From contig JAQTOL010000204.1 of assembly GCA_028748945.1 (NCBI GenBank), positions 1 through 6,150 of the forward strand: a stretch of DNA of 6,150 nt. Reading direction: 5' to 3'. This stretch comes from Paludibacter sp. Lineage in GTDB: Bacteria > Bacteroidota > Bacteroidia > Bacteroidales > Paludibacteraceae. Below, piece after piece: positions 1 through 4,994 of this stretch. Numbering within the stretch: the stretch's first letter is position 1; each line of letters starts with the position of its first letter. Position numbers and translations under genes: made by a program. The notes under the pieces are model-generated. The model had not been told where the DNA came from, made no database searches, and worked only from the letters and a program-made list of their open reading frames with translations.

Positions 1-258
1 TGTACTGGTTTTAGCTCCTACTGACAAGGTCATACCTTTCAGTTTTTCAGCCAGTTCAAGACTTTCGTTTTTGATACGTTCCAGTTTATGGGCACGTTGT
101 TTCAAATCTTCTGCCAACATTTTTTTAGCTGATTCTGTTGCCAAAACCGCTTTTTTTGTTGGGATAAGGAAGTTACGTCCGTAACCACTTTTCACTTTCA
201 GAATATCGCCTTTGTAACCTAAGTTAGCTACATCTTCTTTTAATATAATTTCCATACT
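1..258 (-). CDS. rplI: 50S ribosomal protein bL9 (partial, N-terminal 86 residues)
   Basis: Structural protein of the large ribosomal subunit, which binds 23S rRNA at the base of the L1 stalk and affects frame maintenance. The frame reads from an ATG at 256-258 to the window edge with no stop. The N-terminus [20 protein letters not shown], followed by [12 protein letters not shown] at about residues 21-32, is the diagnostic bL9 N-terminal RNA-binding domain. It is followed by the lysine-rich start of the long connecting helix (about residues 42-75). Family members are about 150 residues, so roughly 60 C-terminal residues lie outside the window. The start is fixed by homology and by a perfect AAGGAGG seven bases upstream. 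It is the third gene of the rpsF-rpsR-rplI operon, 16 bases after the rpsR stop. The identification is secure; only the 3' end is missing. Confidence 0.96.
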
Positions 259-265
259 TTTTCCT

Positions 266-272
266 CCTTGTT
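266..272 (-). promoter_or_regulatory. Strong Shine-Dalgarno sequence of rplI
   Basis: The minus strand reads AAGGAGG, then seven bases, then the rplI ATG. This is a seven-base complement to the canonical anti-SD CCUCCUU and sits entirely in the 16-base rpsR-rplI gap. It stands out because rpsF, ldhA, ppa, the hydrolase, bcp and the radical SAM gene all lack an SD, as expected in Bacteroidota. It decides the rplI start. Confidence 0.85.
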
Positions 273-274
273 TA

Positions 275-544
275 TTATTTCATCATGTCGGTTACATAAG
301 GAAGCAACGCGATATGGCGTGCTCTTTTCACAGCTTGAGCTACTTTACGTTGAAATTTCAACGAAGTACCGGTAAGGCGACGTGGAAGAATTTTTCCTTG
401 TTCATTCAAGAATTTTTTCAAAAACTCAGGGTCTTTGTAATCGATGTAACGAATGCCGCTTTTTTTGAAACGACAATATTTTTTCTTTTTTACATCTACT
501 GATGGTGGAGTCAAATATCTGATATCTCCGTTGTTTGCTGCCAT
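275..544 (-). CDS. rpsR: 30S ribosomal protein bS18
   Basis: Small-subunit protein that forms a heterodimer with bS6 on the platform of the 30S subunit. The 89-residue product has normal length for bS18. It carries the hallmark core: [16 protein letters not shown] (about 23-38), [18 protein letters not shown] (about 42-59), then the basic stretch [19 protein letters not shown] (about 65-83). A single cysteine is at residue 24. The start ATG lies three bases after the rpsF stop and is served by an SD inside the end of rpsF, so the two are probably translationally linked. In the Flavobacterium johnsoniae ribosome, bS18 with bS21 and bS6 sequesters the 16S anti-SD tail; strong SDs ahead of bS21 and/or bS18 genes are reported in other Bacteroidetes classes. 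Autoregulation through this SD is therefore likely but inferred. Confidence 0.98.
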   Translation of the reverse strand: MAANNGDIRYLTPPSVDVKKKKYCRFKKSGIRYIDYKDPEFLKKFLNEQGKILPRRLTGTSLKFQRKVAQAVKRARHIALLPYVTDMMK

Positions 545-547
545 GGT

Positions 548-898
548 TTAGTTCTCCTTTACTTCTTTAGATTTAACACTCTTTCTTTTTTCAGCATACT
601 CATAAGCATATTTATCCAAACGGAAGGATAAAAAGCGGAGTACACGTTCGTCGCGGCGGAATTGTGTTTCCAACGTAGCGATGATGGTAGATTCGGCATC
701 AAATTGAAGCAACGAATAAAAACCTGACGATTTTTTCTGAATCGGATATTGCAATTTGCGCAAGCCCCAATTTTCTTCATTCGTAATTGTTGCACCATTT
801 TCTGTCAAAATGGCTTTGTACTTTTCTACCGCTTCCTTTGCCTGTACATCAGACAAAACGGGAGTTAAAATGAAAACGGTTTCATAATGATTTAACAT
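548..898 (-). CDS. rpsF: 30S ribosomal protein bS6
   Basis: Small-subunit platform protein and partner of bS18. The 116-residue product starts [17 protein letters not shown] and continues with the family core [17 protein letters not shown] (about 40-56), GFYSLLQF (about 59-66) and [11 protein letters not shown] (about 80-90). The last 20 or so residues are a charged, lysine-rich tail ([17 protein letters not shown]), longer than the roughly 100-residue Thermus form and shorter than the E. coli one. The ATG at 896-898 has no SD. It is the first gene of the operon, with a well-formed promoter about 50 bases upstream. Its TAA (548-550) is separated from the rpsR ATG by only three bases. The identification is secure. 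Confidence 0.98.
   Translation of the reverse strand: MLNHYETVFILTPVLSDVQAKEAVEKYKAILTENGATITNEENWGLRKLQYPIQKKSSGFYSLLQFDAESTIIATLETQFRRDERVLRFLSFRLDKYAYEYAEKRKSVKSKEVKEN
553..560 (-). promoter_or_regulatory. Shine-Dalgarno sequence of rpsR, embedded in the end of rpsF
   Basis: The minus strand reads AAAGGAGA, ending eight bases before the rpsR ATG. AAAGGAG is complementary to the anti-SD CUCCUUU. The element overlaps the last codons of rpsF (the Lys-Glu-Asn of its C-terminus), so it serves both as coding sequence and as ribosome binding site. An SD ahead of bS18 matches a pattern described for Bacteroidetes and proposed to let bS18 control its own synthesis. Confidence 0.8.
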
Positions 899-949
899 AC
901 TGTTTGTTAGCTTTTTAGTAATTAATACTTAGTTTTTATTAAAGCGGGG

Positions 950-980
950 CAAAGATACTAATAATTCTTTGATTGACAAA
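950..980 (-). promoter_or_regulatory. Bacteroidetes-type promoter of the rpsF-rpsR-rplI operon
   Basis: On the minus strand a -33 element TTTG (977-980) is followed by 19 bases and then TATCTTTG (950-957). This is a perfect match to the Bacteroidetes primary sigma factor consensus TTTG-N19-21-TAnnTTTG. Transcription should begin a few bases downstream, around 941-947, giving a leader of about 45 AT-rich bases before the rpsF ATG. The position, spacing and strand all fit the operon. Confidence 0.85.
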
Positions 981-1133
981 AAGATCTGAGAAAAAATAAT
1001 GGCTGCTGAATCGTATAATCCGGAGTCGGAGAGTAAAGTCATTATACTTTGGTAGTTAATAATCGGACAAATTAAAATAAACTTCAAACCAAAGACTTAT
1101 GTCAATCTCAACTTTTTTTCATTAACATTGTTG

Positions 1134-1141
1134 TATGTTTG
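1134..1141 (+). promoter_or_regulatory. Probable -7 element of the ldhA promoter
   Basis: TATGTTTG is an exact match to the Bacteroidetes -7 consensus TAnnTTTG. A run of T lies at the expected -33 distance (about 1112-1119), but no clear TTTG is there, so the upstream half is weak. Transcription would begin near 1145-1150, giving a leader of about 60 bases. The element overlaps a perfect palindrome, which suggests repressor control. Confidence 0.55.
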
Positions 1142-1167
1142 CAAACAAGTATCAAAATACCTGTTTG
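1136..1167. repeat. Nested inverted repeats at the ldhA promoter and transcript start
   Basis: TGTTTGCAAACA (1136-1147) is a perfect 12-base palindrome overlapping the -7 element. Its right half, within CAAACAAGTAT (1142-1152), is also the left arm of a second inverted repeat with ATACCTGTTTG (1157-1167). That repeat has 10 of 11 pairs and a four-base CAAA loop. The unit TGTTTG/CAAACA thus occurs three times in 32 bases. It could be a pair of operator sites, or the second repeat could form a hairpin near the 5' end of the ldhA mRNA. It does not match the Rex operator TTGTTAAnnnnTTAACAA that I would have tested first for an NADH-linked gene. The repeat is seen directly; its function is inference. 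Confidence 0.5.
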
Positions 1168-1210
1168 AACTTATAATTAAGAATTCTTCCGGTCATTAAA
1201 TTTTAAAGCT

Positions 1211-2209
1211 ATGAGTGTAACAGTTGCCTTTTTCGATTCCAAGCCTTACGATGAAATCTCATTTAAGCAAACCAATGAGCATTTTGGTTTTAATTTTCGC
1301 TTTCATAAAGGACACTTGAATCCTGAAAATGTTGCATTGACAAAAGGTGCCGGTGTGGTTTGTATTTTTGTTAATGCGGATGTCAATGCACTGGTAATCG
1401 ATGAACTCGTAAATAATGGTGTAAAGTTAATTGCTTTGCGTTGTGCCGGTTTTAATAATGTGGACTTAGCGGCTGCAAAAGATCGAATTAAAGTAGTTCG
1501 CGTGCCTGCTTATTCACCCTATGCTGTGGCTGAACACACGTTGGCACTGATGCTAACCTTAAACAGGAAAACACACAAAGCATATTCCCGAACAAGGGAT
1601 GGCAATTTTTCGCTTAACGGCTTACTTGGATTTGATATGTATGGCAAAACTGCCGGTATAATAGGAACAGGGAAAATTGCTAAAATATTGATACAAACCC
1701 TGCGGGGAATGGGTATGATTGTAATAGCTTATGATCTGTATCCTGACCGGGAATTTGCCAGACAGTTTGATGTGGAATATACATCGCTTGATGACTTGTA
1801 CAGACGTTCCGATATTATTTCGCTTCATTGCCCCCTGACAAAAGAGACTGAATACCTGATTAACGATGACTCGATTAAGAAAATGAAAGAAAACGTGATG
1901 ATTATCAATACAGGTCGTGGAAAGTTAATTCATACACATGCACTTATCAATGGATTGAAAAGTAAAAAGATTGGTTCGGCCGGTTTGGATGTGTACGAAG
2001 AAGAAAGCGATTACTTTTTCGAAGATCATTCCGATATCGTGATGGACGACGATGTGTTAGCCCGTTTGCTCTCTTTCAATAATGTGATTGTAACTTCTCA
2101 TCAGGCATTTTTCACCAAAGAAGCCATGGAAAATATTGCTGAAACGACCCTTCAGAATATTCAGGACTTTTTAGATGGAAAGGTGCTAGTGAATGAAGTG
2201 AAGAAATAA
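1211..2209 (+). CDS. ldhA: D-lactate dehydrogenase, LdhA type (D-isomer-specific 2-hydroxyacid dehydrogenase)
   Basis: Cytosolic NAD-dependent enzyme expected to reduce pyruvate to D-lactate, reoxidising NADH during fermentation. The 332 residues align along their full length with E. coli LdhA (329), with near-identical blocks ALRCAGFNNVDL (about 75-86), VVRVPAYSPYAVAEH (95-109) and MYGKTAGIIGTGKI (143-156). The Rossmann GxGxxG-type loop is at 149-154, and D175 ends the second strand, typical of NAD preference. Catalytic residues by family position are R236 (in NTGRG), E265 (in DVYEEE) and H297 (in TSHQAF), all present. The ATG has no SD, as is usual in this phylum, and the N-terminus matches the family. 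The gene is monocistronic, with its own putative promoter and repeats upstream and a strong terminator downstream. A related 2-hydroxyacid activity is possible, but the LdhA subfamily match is strong. Confidence 0.92.
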   Translation: MSVTVAFFDSKPYDEISFKQTNEHFGFNFRFHKGHLNPENVALTKGAGVVCIFVNADVNALVIDELVNNGVKLIALRCAGFNNVDLAAAKDRIKVVRVPAYSPYAVAEHTLALMLTLNRKTHKAYSRTRDGNFSLNGLLGFDMYGKTAGIIGTGKIAKILIQTLRGMGMIVIAYDLYPDREFARQFDVEYTSLDDLYRRSDIISLHCPLTKETEYLINDDSIKKMKENVMIINTGRGKLIHTHALINGLKSKKIGSAGLDVYEEESDYFFEDHSDIVMDDDVLARLLSFNNVIVTSHQAFFTKEAMENIAETTLQNIQDFLDGKVLVNEVKK

Positions 2210-2216
2210 AATTTGC

Positions 2217-2259
2217 AGTTGCCGCGTGTTTTTATTTCGAATAAAAACATGCGGCAACT
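2217..2259. terminator. Bidirectional intrinsic terminator between ldhA and ppa
   Basis: A 20-base arm (2217-2236, starting AGTTGCCGC) pairs with 2240-2259 around a TCG loop, with a single G-T mispair (2226/2250; G-U wobble in the plus transcript). The GC-rich base and AT-rich upper stem are followed on the plus strand by TTTAATTATTTT and on the minus strand by AAATTTTATTT. It begins seven bases after the ldhA stop and ends four bases before the ppa stop, so it can end both convergent transcripts. Confidence 0.88.
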
Positions 2260-2263
2260 TTAA

Positions 2264-2830
2264 TTATTTTCCGTAAAACCATTTATGTAGTTCGCCGTAA
2301 TGCTGTTGGTACATTTTAAAGCTATCTTCCAAAATAGTTAAAGCGGTTTGTTTATCAAAAAATTTCTCTACCACGACGGTTTTGTTTTCTAATTTCTTAT
2401 AATCCTCGAAAAAACTCATTGTTTCGGAAATTAAATACTGTGGAAGCTCCGAGATGTCGTTGTAATGATTTACACTCGGGTCGCCTGCAGCGACTGCAAT
2501 GATTTTATCGTCGGCCTCCCCGTTATCCAACATTCGCATAACACCGATAATTTTTGCTTCGACAATGCAAAGCGGAACCACCTCTATTTGGGAAAGTATC
2601 AGAATATCCAACGGATCATGGTCATCGCAATAGCTTTGTGGAATAAACCCGTAATTGTGAGGATAATACATAGAAGAATACAAAACCCGGTCCAGCCTGA
2701 GCAATCCGCTTTCTTTATCCAGTTCGTATTTGGCACGGGTTCCTTTCGGTATTTCAATAATACCTTTTACAACGTCAGTTATATCGGTATGGGGTGATAC
2801 CTGATGCCAGGGATTAAAATTATTTCTCAT
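2264..2830 (-). CDS. ppa: Inorganic pyrophosphatase, family I
   Basis: Soluble Mg-dependent enzyme hydrolysing pyrophosphate to two phosphates, which pulls nucleic acid, protein and nucleotide-sugar synthesis forward. The 188 residues carry the whole family I active site at E. coli-equivalent spacing: E26, K34, E36, R48, Y56, Y60, the signature DDHDPLD giving D70, D72 and D75, then D102, D107, K109 and the late Y144-K145 pair. [17 protein letters not shown] (about 26-42) and [11 protein letters not shown] (55-65) are diagnostic blocks. The length is slightly above E. coli Ppa (176). The ATG at 2828-2830 has no SD but matches the usual NPWH-type N-terminus of the family. It lies 66 bases after the hydrolase gene, with its own -7 element in the gap, so it can be transcribed separately. 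It ends at the shared terminator. Confidence 0.97.
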   Translation of the reverse strand: MRNNFNPWHQVSPHTDITDVVKGIIEIPKGTRAKYELDKESGLLRLDRVLYSSMYYPHNYGFIPQSYCDDHDPLDILILSQIEVVPLCIVEAKIIGVMRMLDNGEADDKIIAVAAGDPSVNHYNDISELPQYLISETMSFFEDYKKLENKTVVVEKFFDKQTALTILEDSFKMYQQHYGELHKWFYGK

Positions 2831-2853
2831 AAAGTTTTGTCGTATTTTTTCCG

Positions 2854-2861
2854 CAAATATA
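2854..2861 (-). promoter_or_regulatory. Probable -7 element of the ppa promoter
   Basis: The minus strand reads TATATTTG, an exact match to the Bacteroidetes -7 consensus, 23 bases upstream of the ppa ATG and within the 66-base gap after the hydrolase stop. No TTTG is present 19-21 bases upstream, so the -33 half is not supported. The leader would be only about 15-20 bases long. Confidence 0.5.
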
Positions 2862-2896
2862 GGTAATAAATTGAACTTTGTGTTTTAATCTCCGGT

Positions 2897-3487
2897 TTAT
2901 TTCAATGTATATGAAATCATTTCCTCAATTTCTTTTAAAACTTCCCTTTCTTCCGGTTGGTTGAAATGTAATTTATCATGATACAGCCTGACATCTGCAT
3001 TTAAATGTTTTTCCCATAAAGATTTATTCAGCTTGTAATTTGAAGTAAAGGGGTCATTATCCGAAAGGACAACTTTCTTAAAATCTATTTGTTTTGAAAG
3101 AAGGGGGAAATCAAGGTTCTCTGTCCTGAACCACGGTTTTAATGAAATCCAGGGTTTATCTACTTCAAACCACCCGGCAACAAATAAAAATCCGCCAGTT
3201 TTTAAATCCTGATCCAATTTTAATCTATTGTTCAAAAAATGAAGAATTGCCAGGCAACCGACACTGTGACCAATAAAATAAGTGTTTTTATTCAGTTCGG
3301 GGATTTTCTCAGCCAGAAATTGTGTTGATTTTTCAATATCAGCCTCATTCCAGTCCGGCATTTCGAGTCGCTGTATTTCTATTTGATAGTTGTTTTTAAT
3401 TTCCAGTTCCAACCAGTCGTACCAATCGGAATGAATATTTCCGGCCCACCGGGGAATTAAATAAAGGTTGGGTTTTGTTGTATCCAT
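2897..3487 (-). CDS. RBBP9/YdeN-like serine hydrolase (alpha/beta hydrolase)
   Basis: Small cytosolic alpha/beta hydrolase of 196 residues, similar in size to RBBP9 and YdeN. The N-terminal strand LYLIPRWAGNIHSDWYDWLE (8-27) has the family's conserved W-x-x-W after the first strand, and MPDWNEA (43-49) matches the family MPDP-type element. The nucleophile elbow GHSVG (73-77) puts the serine at 75, as in human RBBP9. The acid is D143 or D145 in LSDNDPF, and the histidine is H174 in LHFN. The usual Gly before that His is Leu. The natural substrate of this family is not established. There is no signal peptide and no SD. The ATG directly abuts the peroxiredoxin stop (TAGATG), so its translation probably depends on that gene. 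The stop is TAA at 2897-2899. Confidence 0.85.
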   Translation of the reverse strand: MDTTKPNLYLIPRWAGNIHSDWYDWLELEIKNNYQIEIQRLEMPDWNEADIEKSTQFLAEKIPELNKNTYFIGHSVGCLAILHFLNNRLKLDQDLKTGGFLFVAGWFEVDKPWISLKPWFRTENLDFPLLSKQIDFKKVVLSDNDPFTSNYKLNKSLWEKHLNADVRLYHDKLHFNQPEEREVLKEIEEMISYTLK

Positions 3488-3946
3488 CTATTCACCGAGT
3501 ATCTGTTCGGCGTGAATTTTTGTATTCACTTCTTTTGGCAGCATAATACGGGTTATAATTCCACTTTCATCAAGTAAAAAAGTAGTTCTAAATGTTCCCA
3601 TATATTTTTTCCCGTACAGCGATTTTTCGCCCCAGGTACCAAATAATTCCGAAAGTTTCTTATCCGTATCGGCAATTAAAGTGAAGGGTAAATTTTGTTT
3701 GCTTATAAATCTTTGGTGGGATGCTGCGCTATCGGTACTCACGCCAATCACTTCATACCCTTCTTTTTTCAGATTTTCATAATTATCACGCAGGCTGCAT
3801 GCCTGAGCCGTACAACCCGGTGTGTTATCTTTTGGATAAAAATAAAGAACCACTTTTTTACCGGTATAATCGGAAAGTTTAATTTCTTTGCCGTTTTCGT
3901 TTACTCCTAGTATTTCCGGAGCTTTGTCACCAACTTGTAATGCCAT
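3488..3946 (-). CDS. bcp: Thiol peroxidase Bcp/PrxQ (peroxiredoxin)
   Basis: Thioredoxin-dependent peroxiredoxin that reduces hydrogen peroxide and organic hydroperoxides in the cytosol. The 152-residue product has the usual Bcp length. The motif YPKDNTPGCTAQAC (about 37-50) holds T42, the peroxidatic C45 and the resolving C50, with the five-residue spacing typical of the 2-Cys Bcp/PrxQ class. R120 in GTFRTTFLLD is the conserved active-site arginine. The ATG at 3944-3946 gives the standard MALQVGDKAPE start, with no SD. Its TAG is followed immediately by the ATG of the serine hydrolase, forming a two-gene unit. The 95 bases upstream hold only a near-consensus -7 (TACGTTTT, 3985-3992, minus strand) with no matching -33, so the promoter is uncertain. 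Confidence 0.95.
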   Translation of the reverse strand: MALQVGDKAPEILGVNENGKEIKLSDYTGKKVVLYFYPKDNTPGCTAQACSLRDNYENLKKEGYEVIGVSTDSAASHQRFISKQNLPFTLIADTDKKLSELFGTWGEKSLYGKKYMGTFRTTFLLDESGIITRIMLPKEVNTKIHAEQILGE

Positions 3947-4041
3947 TGTGTTTTATTTGATTGTGAAATTGTTATTTTCTTACTAAAACGTAAAACCGAC
4001 AAAAGTGTTTAAATGAGTTACAAACTTTCGATGTTAACTGA

Positions 4042-4965
4042 TCACTGTTCCCTGTAAAATTTTCCCTGGCAGGTATCTCTTTCATTCATGCGTTTTTCAA
4101 TTTTATCGACAAATTCAAAATTTTTGAGTCCCCATATGGGAGCAATAAGGTATTTTTCAGGTGACTGCGAAACGAAACGCTCTACAGCTATGTTCGGGTT
4201 AAACCGTTCCAAAAAGTCGATAGCTAAATCGATATATTCATTTACATTGTATAGATGAAACCATTCGGGAAATTGCACATACTGTTCAGCCATTTTAGTG
4301 CCTCTGACTAATTGTAACTGATGAATTTTTAAACAGGTTAGCGGTAATGCCGATAGTTTCCCGGCATGCGAAAGAACGGTTTCCCTGTCTTCGGTAGGTA
4401 AACCCAGAATGATATGCGCACCGGTTTTTATGCCACGTCGGGCGGTTTCGCGAATTGCGTTTTCGGCGCAGGCATAATCATGACCCCGGTTAATCAACTT
4501 CAGCGTTTCATCGTTTGTCGATTCAATGCCGTATTCTATCATGACGTAGAATTTCTTAGACAGTCCGGCAAAATAATCAAGCAGCACGTCATTTACACAA
4601 TCGGGACGGGTACCAACCACAATGCCCACTACATTGGGTACTGAAAGTGCTTCCTCATAAATTGCTTTCAGCTTTTCAATTTTATCGTAGGTATTGGTGT
4701 ATGACTGAAAATAGGCCAGATAATGTTGGGACTGATATTTATGATGAAAAAAAGCAATGCCTTCTTCAAGCTGTTGCTTTACACTTTTGGAAGGTTTGCA
4801 ATATTCCGGACTGAAGGTTTGATTATTGCAATAAGTACAACCCCCTCTGCCTTTACTTCCATCCCTGTTGGGACACGTAAACCCGGCATTGATGGATATT
4901 TTTTGAATGCGCTCTGTAAATTCTGTTTTTAAAACTTTATTATAATTGAGATATCGAGTGGTCAT
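4042..4965 (-). CDS. YhcC/YtqA-family radical SAM protein (TIGR01212-type; candidate MnmL tRNA modification enzyme)
   Basis: The 307-residue cytosolic protein closely resembles E. coli YhcC in size and sequence. The [4Fe-4S] cluster ligands are C31, C43 and C46 in CPNRDGSKGRGGCTYC, a C-x11-C-x2-C spacing that is characteristic of this family rather than the usual Cx3Cx2C. Further blocks are YFQSYTNTY (85-93), VVGTRPDCV (116-124), MIEYGIEST (142-150), HIILGLPTED (184-193) and IHQLQLVRGTKMA (214-226). The family belongs to the radical SAM enzymes related to the Elp3 core. The YtqA subgroup was renamed MnmL after genetics in Bacillus subtilis and Streptococcus mutans linked it to conversion of cmnm5s2U to mnm5s2U in tRNA. 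Whether this protein belongs to that subgroup needs a tree. No MnmM-like methylase gene is adjacent. It starts 29 bases after the antiporter stop, without SD, and may be cotranscribed with it. The stop is TGA. Confidence 0.9.
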   Translation of the reverse strand: MTTRYLNYNKVLKTEFTERIQKISINAGFTCPNRDGSKGRGGCTYCNNQTFSPEYCKPSKSVKQQLEEGIAFFHHKYQSQHYLAYFQSYTNTYDKIEKLKAIYEEALSVPNVVGIVVGTRPDCVNDVLLDYFAGLSKKFYVMIEYGIESTNDETLKLINRGHDYACAENAIRETARRGIKTGAHIILGLPTEDRETVLSHAGKLSALPLTCLKIHQLQLVRGTKMAEQYVQFPEWFHLYNVNEYIDLAIDFLERFNPNIAVERFVSQSPEKYLIAPIWGLKNFEFVDKIEKRMNERDTCQGKFYREQ

Positions 4966-4994
4966 ATTTTTTGTATTGGTCGCCAGCTGAGAGT

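Larger units (their letters stand above)
899..1210. other. Divergent intergenic region between rpsF and ldhA
   Basis: This is a 312-base AT-rich spacer between divergently transcribed genes. Its left part holds the rpsF leader and promoter (899-980). Its right part holds the putative ldhA promoter and nested inverted repeats (1134-1167), then an SD-less leader to the ATG at 1211. Between about 981 and 1133 I see no open frame with a recognisable product, no RNA-gene fold and no terminator, only the short tandem CGGAG-TCGGAG at 1021-1031. An imperfect -7-like ATACTTTG at 1044-1051 (plus strand) is too weak to call. Confidence 0.7.

Noticed and set aside
559..798. A 79-residue minus-strand frame overlapping rpsF.
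   Set aside because: It lies wholly within rpsF in another frame; the rpsF product is an unmistakable bS6, and the alternative resembles nothing.
917..929. Imperfect palindrome AGTAATTAATACT in the rpsF leader.
   Set aside because: Short, AT-only centre and no GC pairs to stabilise a regulatory stem.
1044..1051. ATACTTTG as a second ldhA promoter.
   Set aside because: The first two bases are inverted relative to TAnnTTTG and there is no -33 element.
1136..1147. A Rex (NADH-sensing) operator at the ldhA promoter.
   Set aside because: The palindrome TGTTTGCAAACA does not match the Rex consensus TTGTTAAnnnnTTAACAA.
1179..1188. AAGAATTCTT palindrome in the ldhA leader.
   Set aside because: A ten-base AT-rich palindrome is expected by chance in this composition.
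2465..2797. A 110-residue plus-strand frame opposite ppa.
   Set aside because: Antisense to a fully conserved pyrophosphatase, with no promoter or recognisable domain.
3985..3992. TACGTTTT on the minus strand upstream of bcp as a promoter -7 element.
   Set aside because: One mismatch at the most conserved position and no TTTG 19-21 bases upstream; kept only as a remark under bcp.
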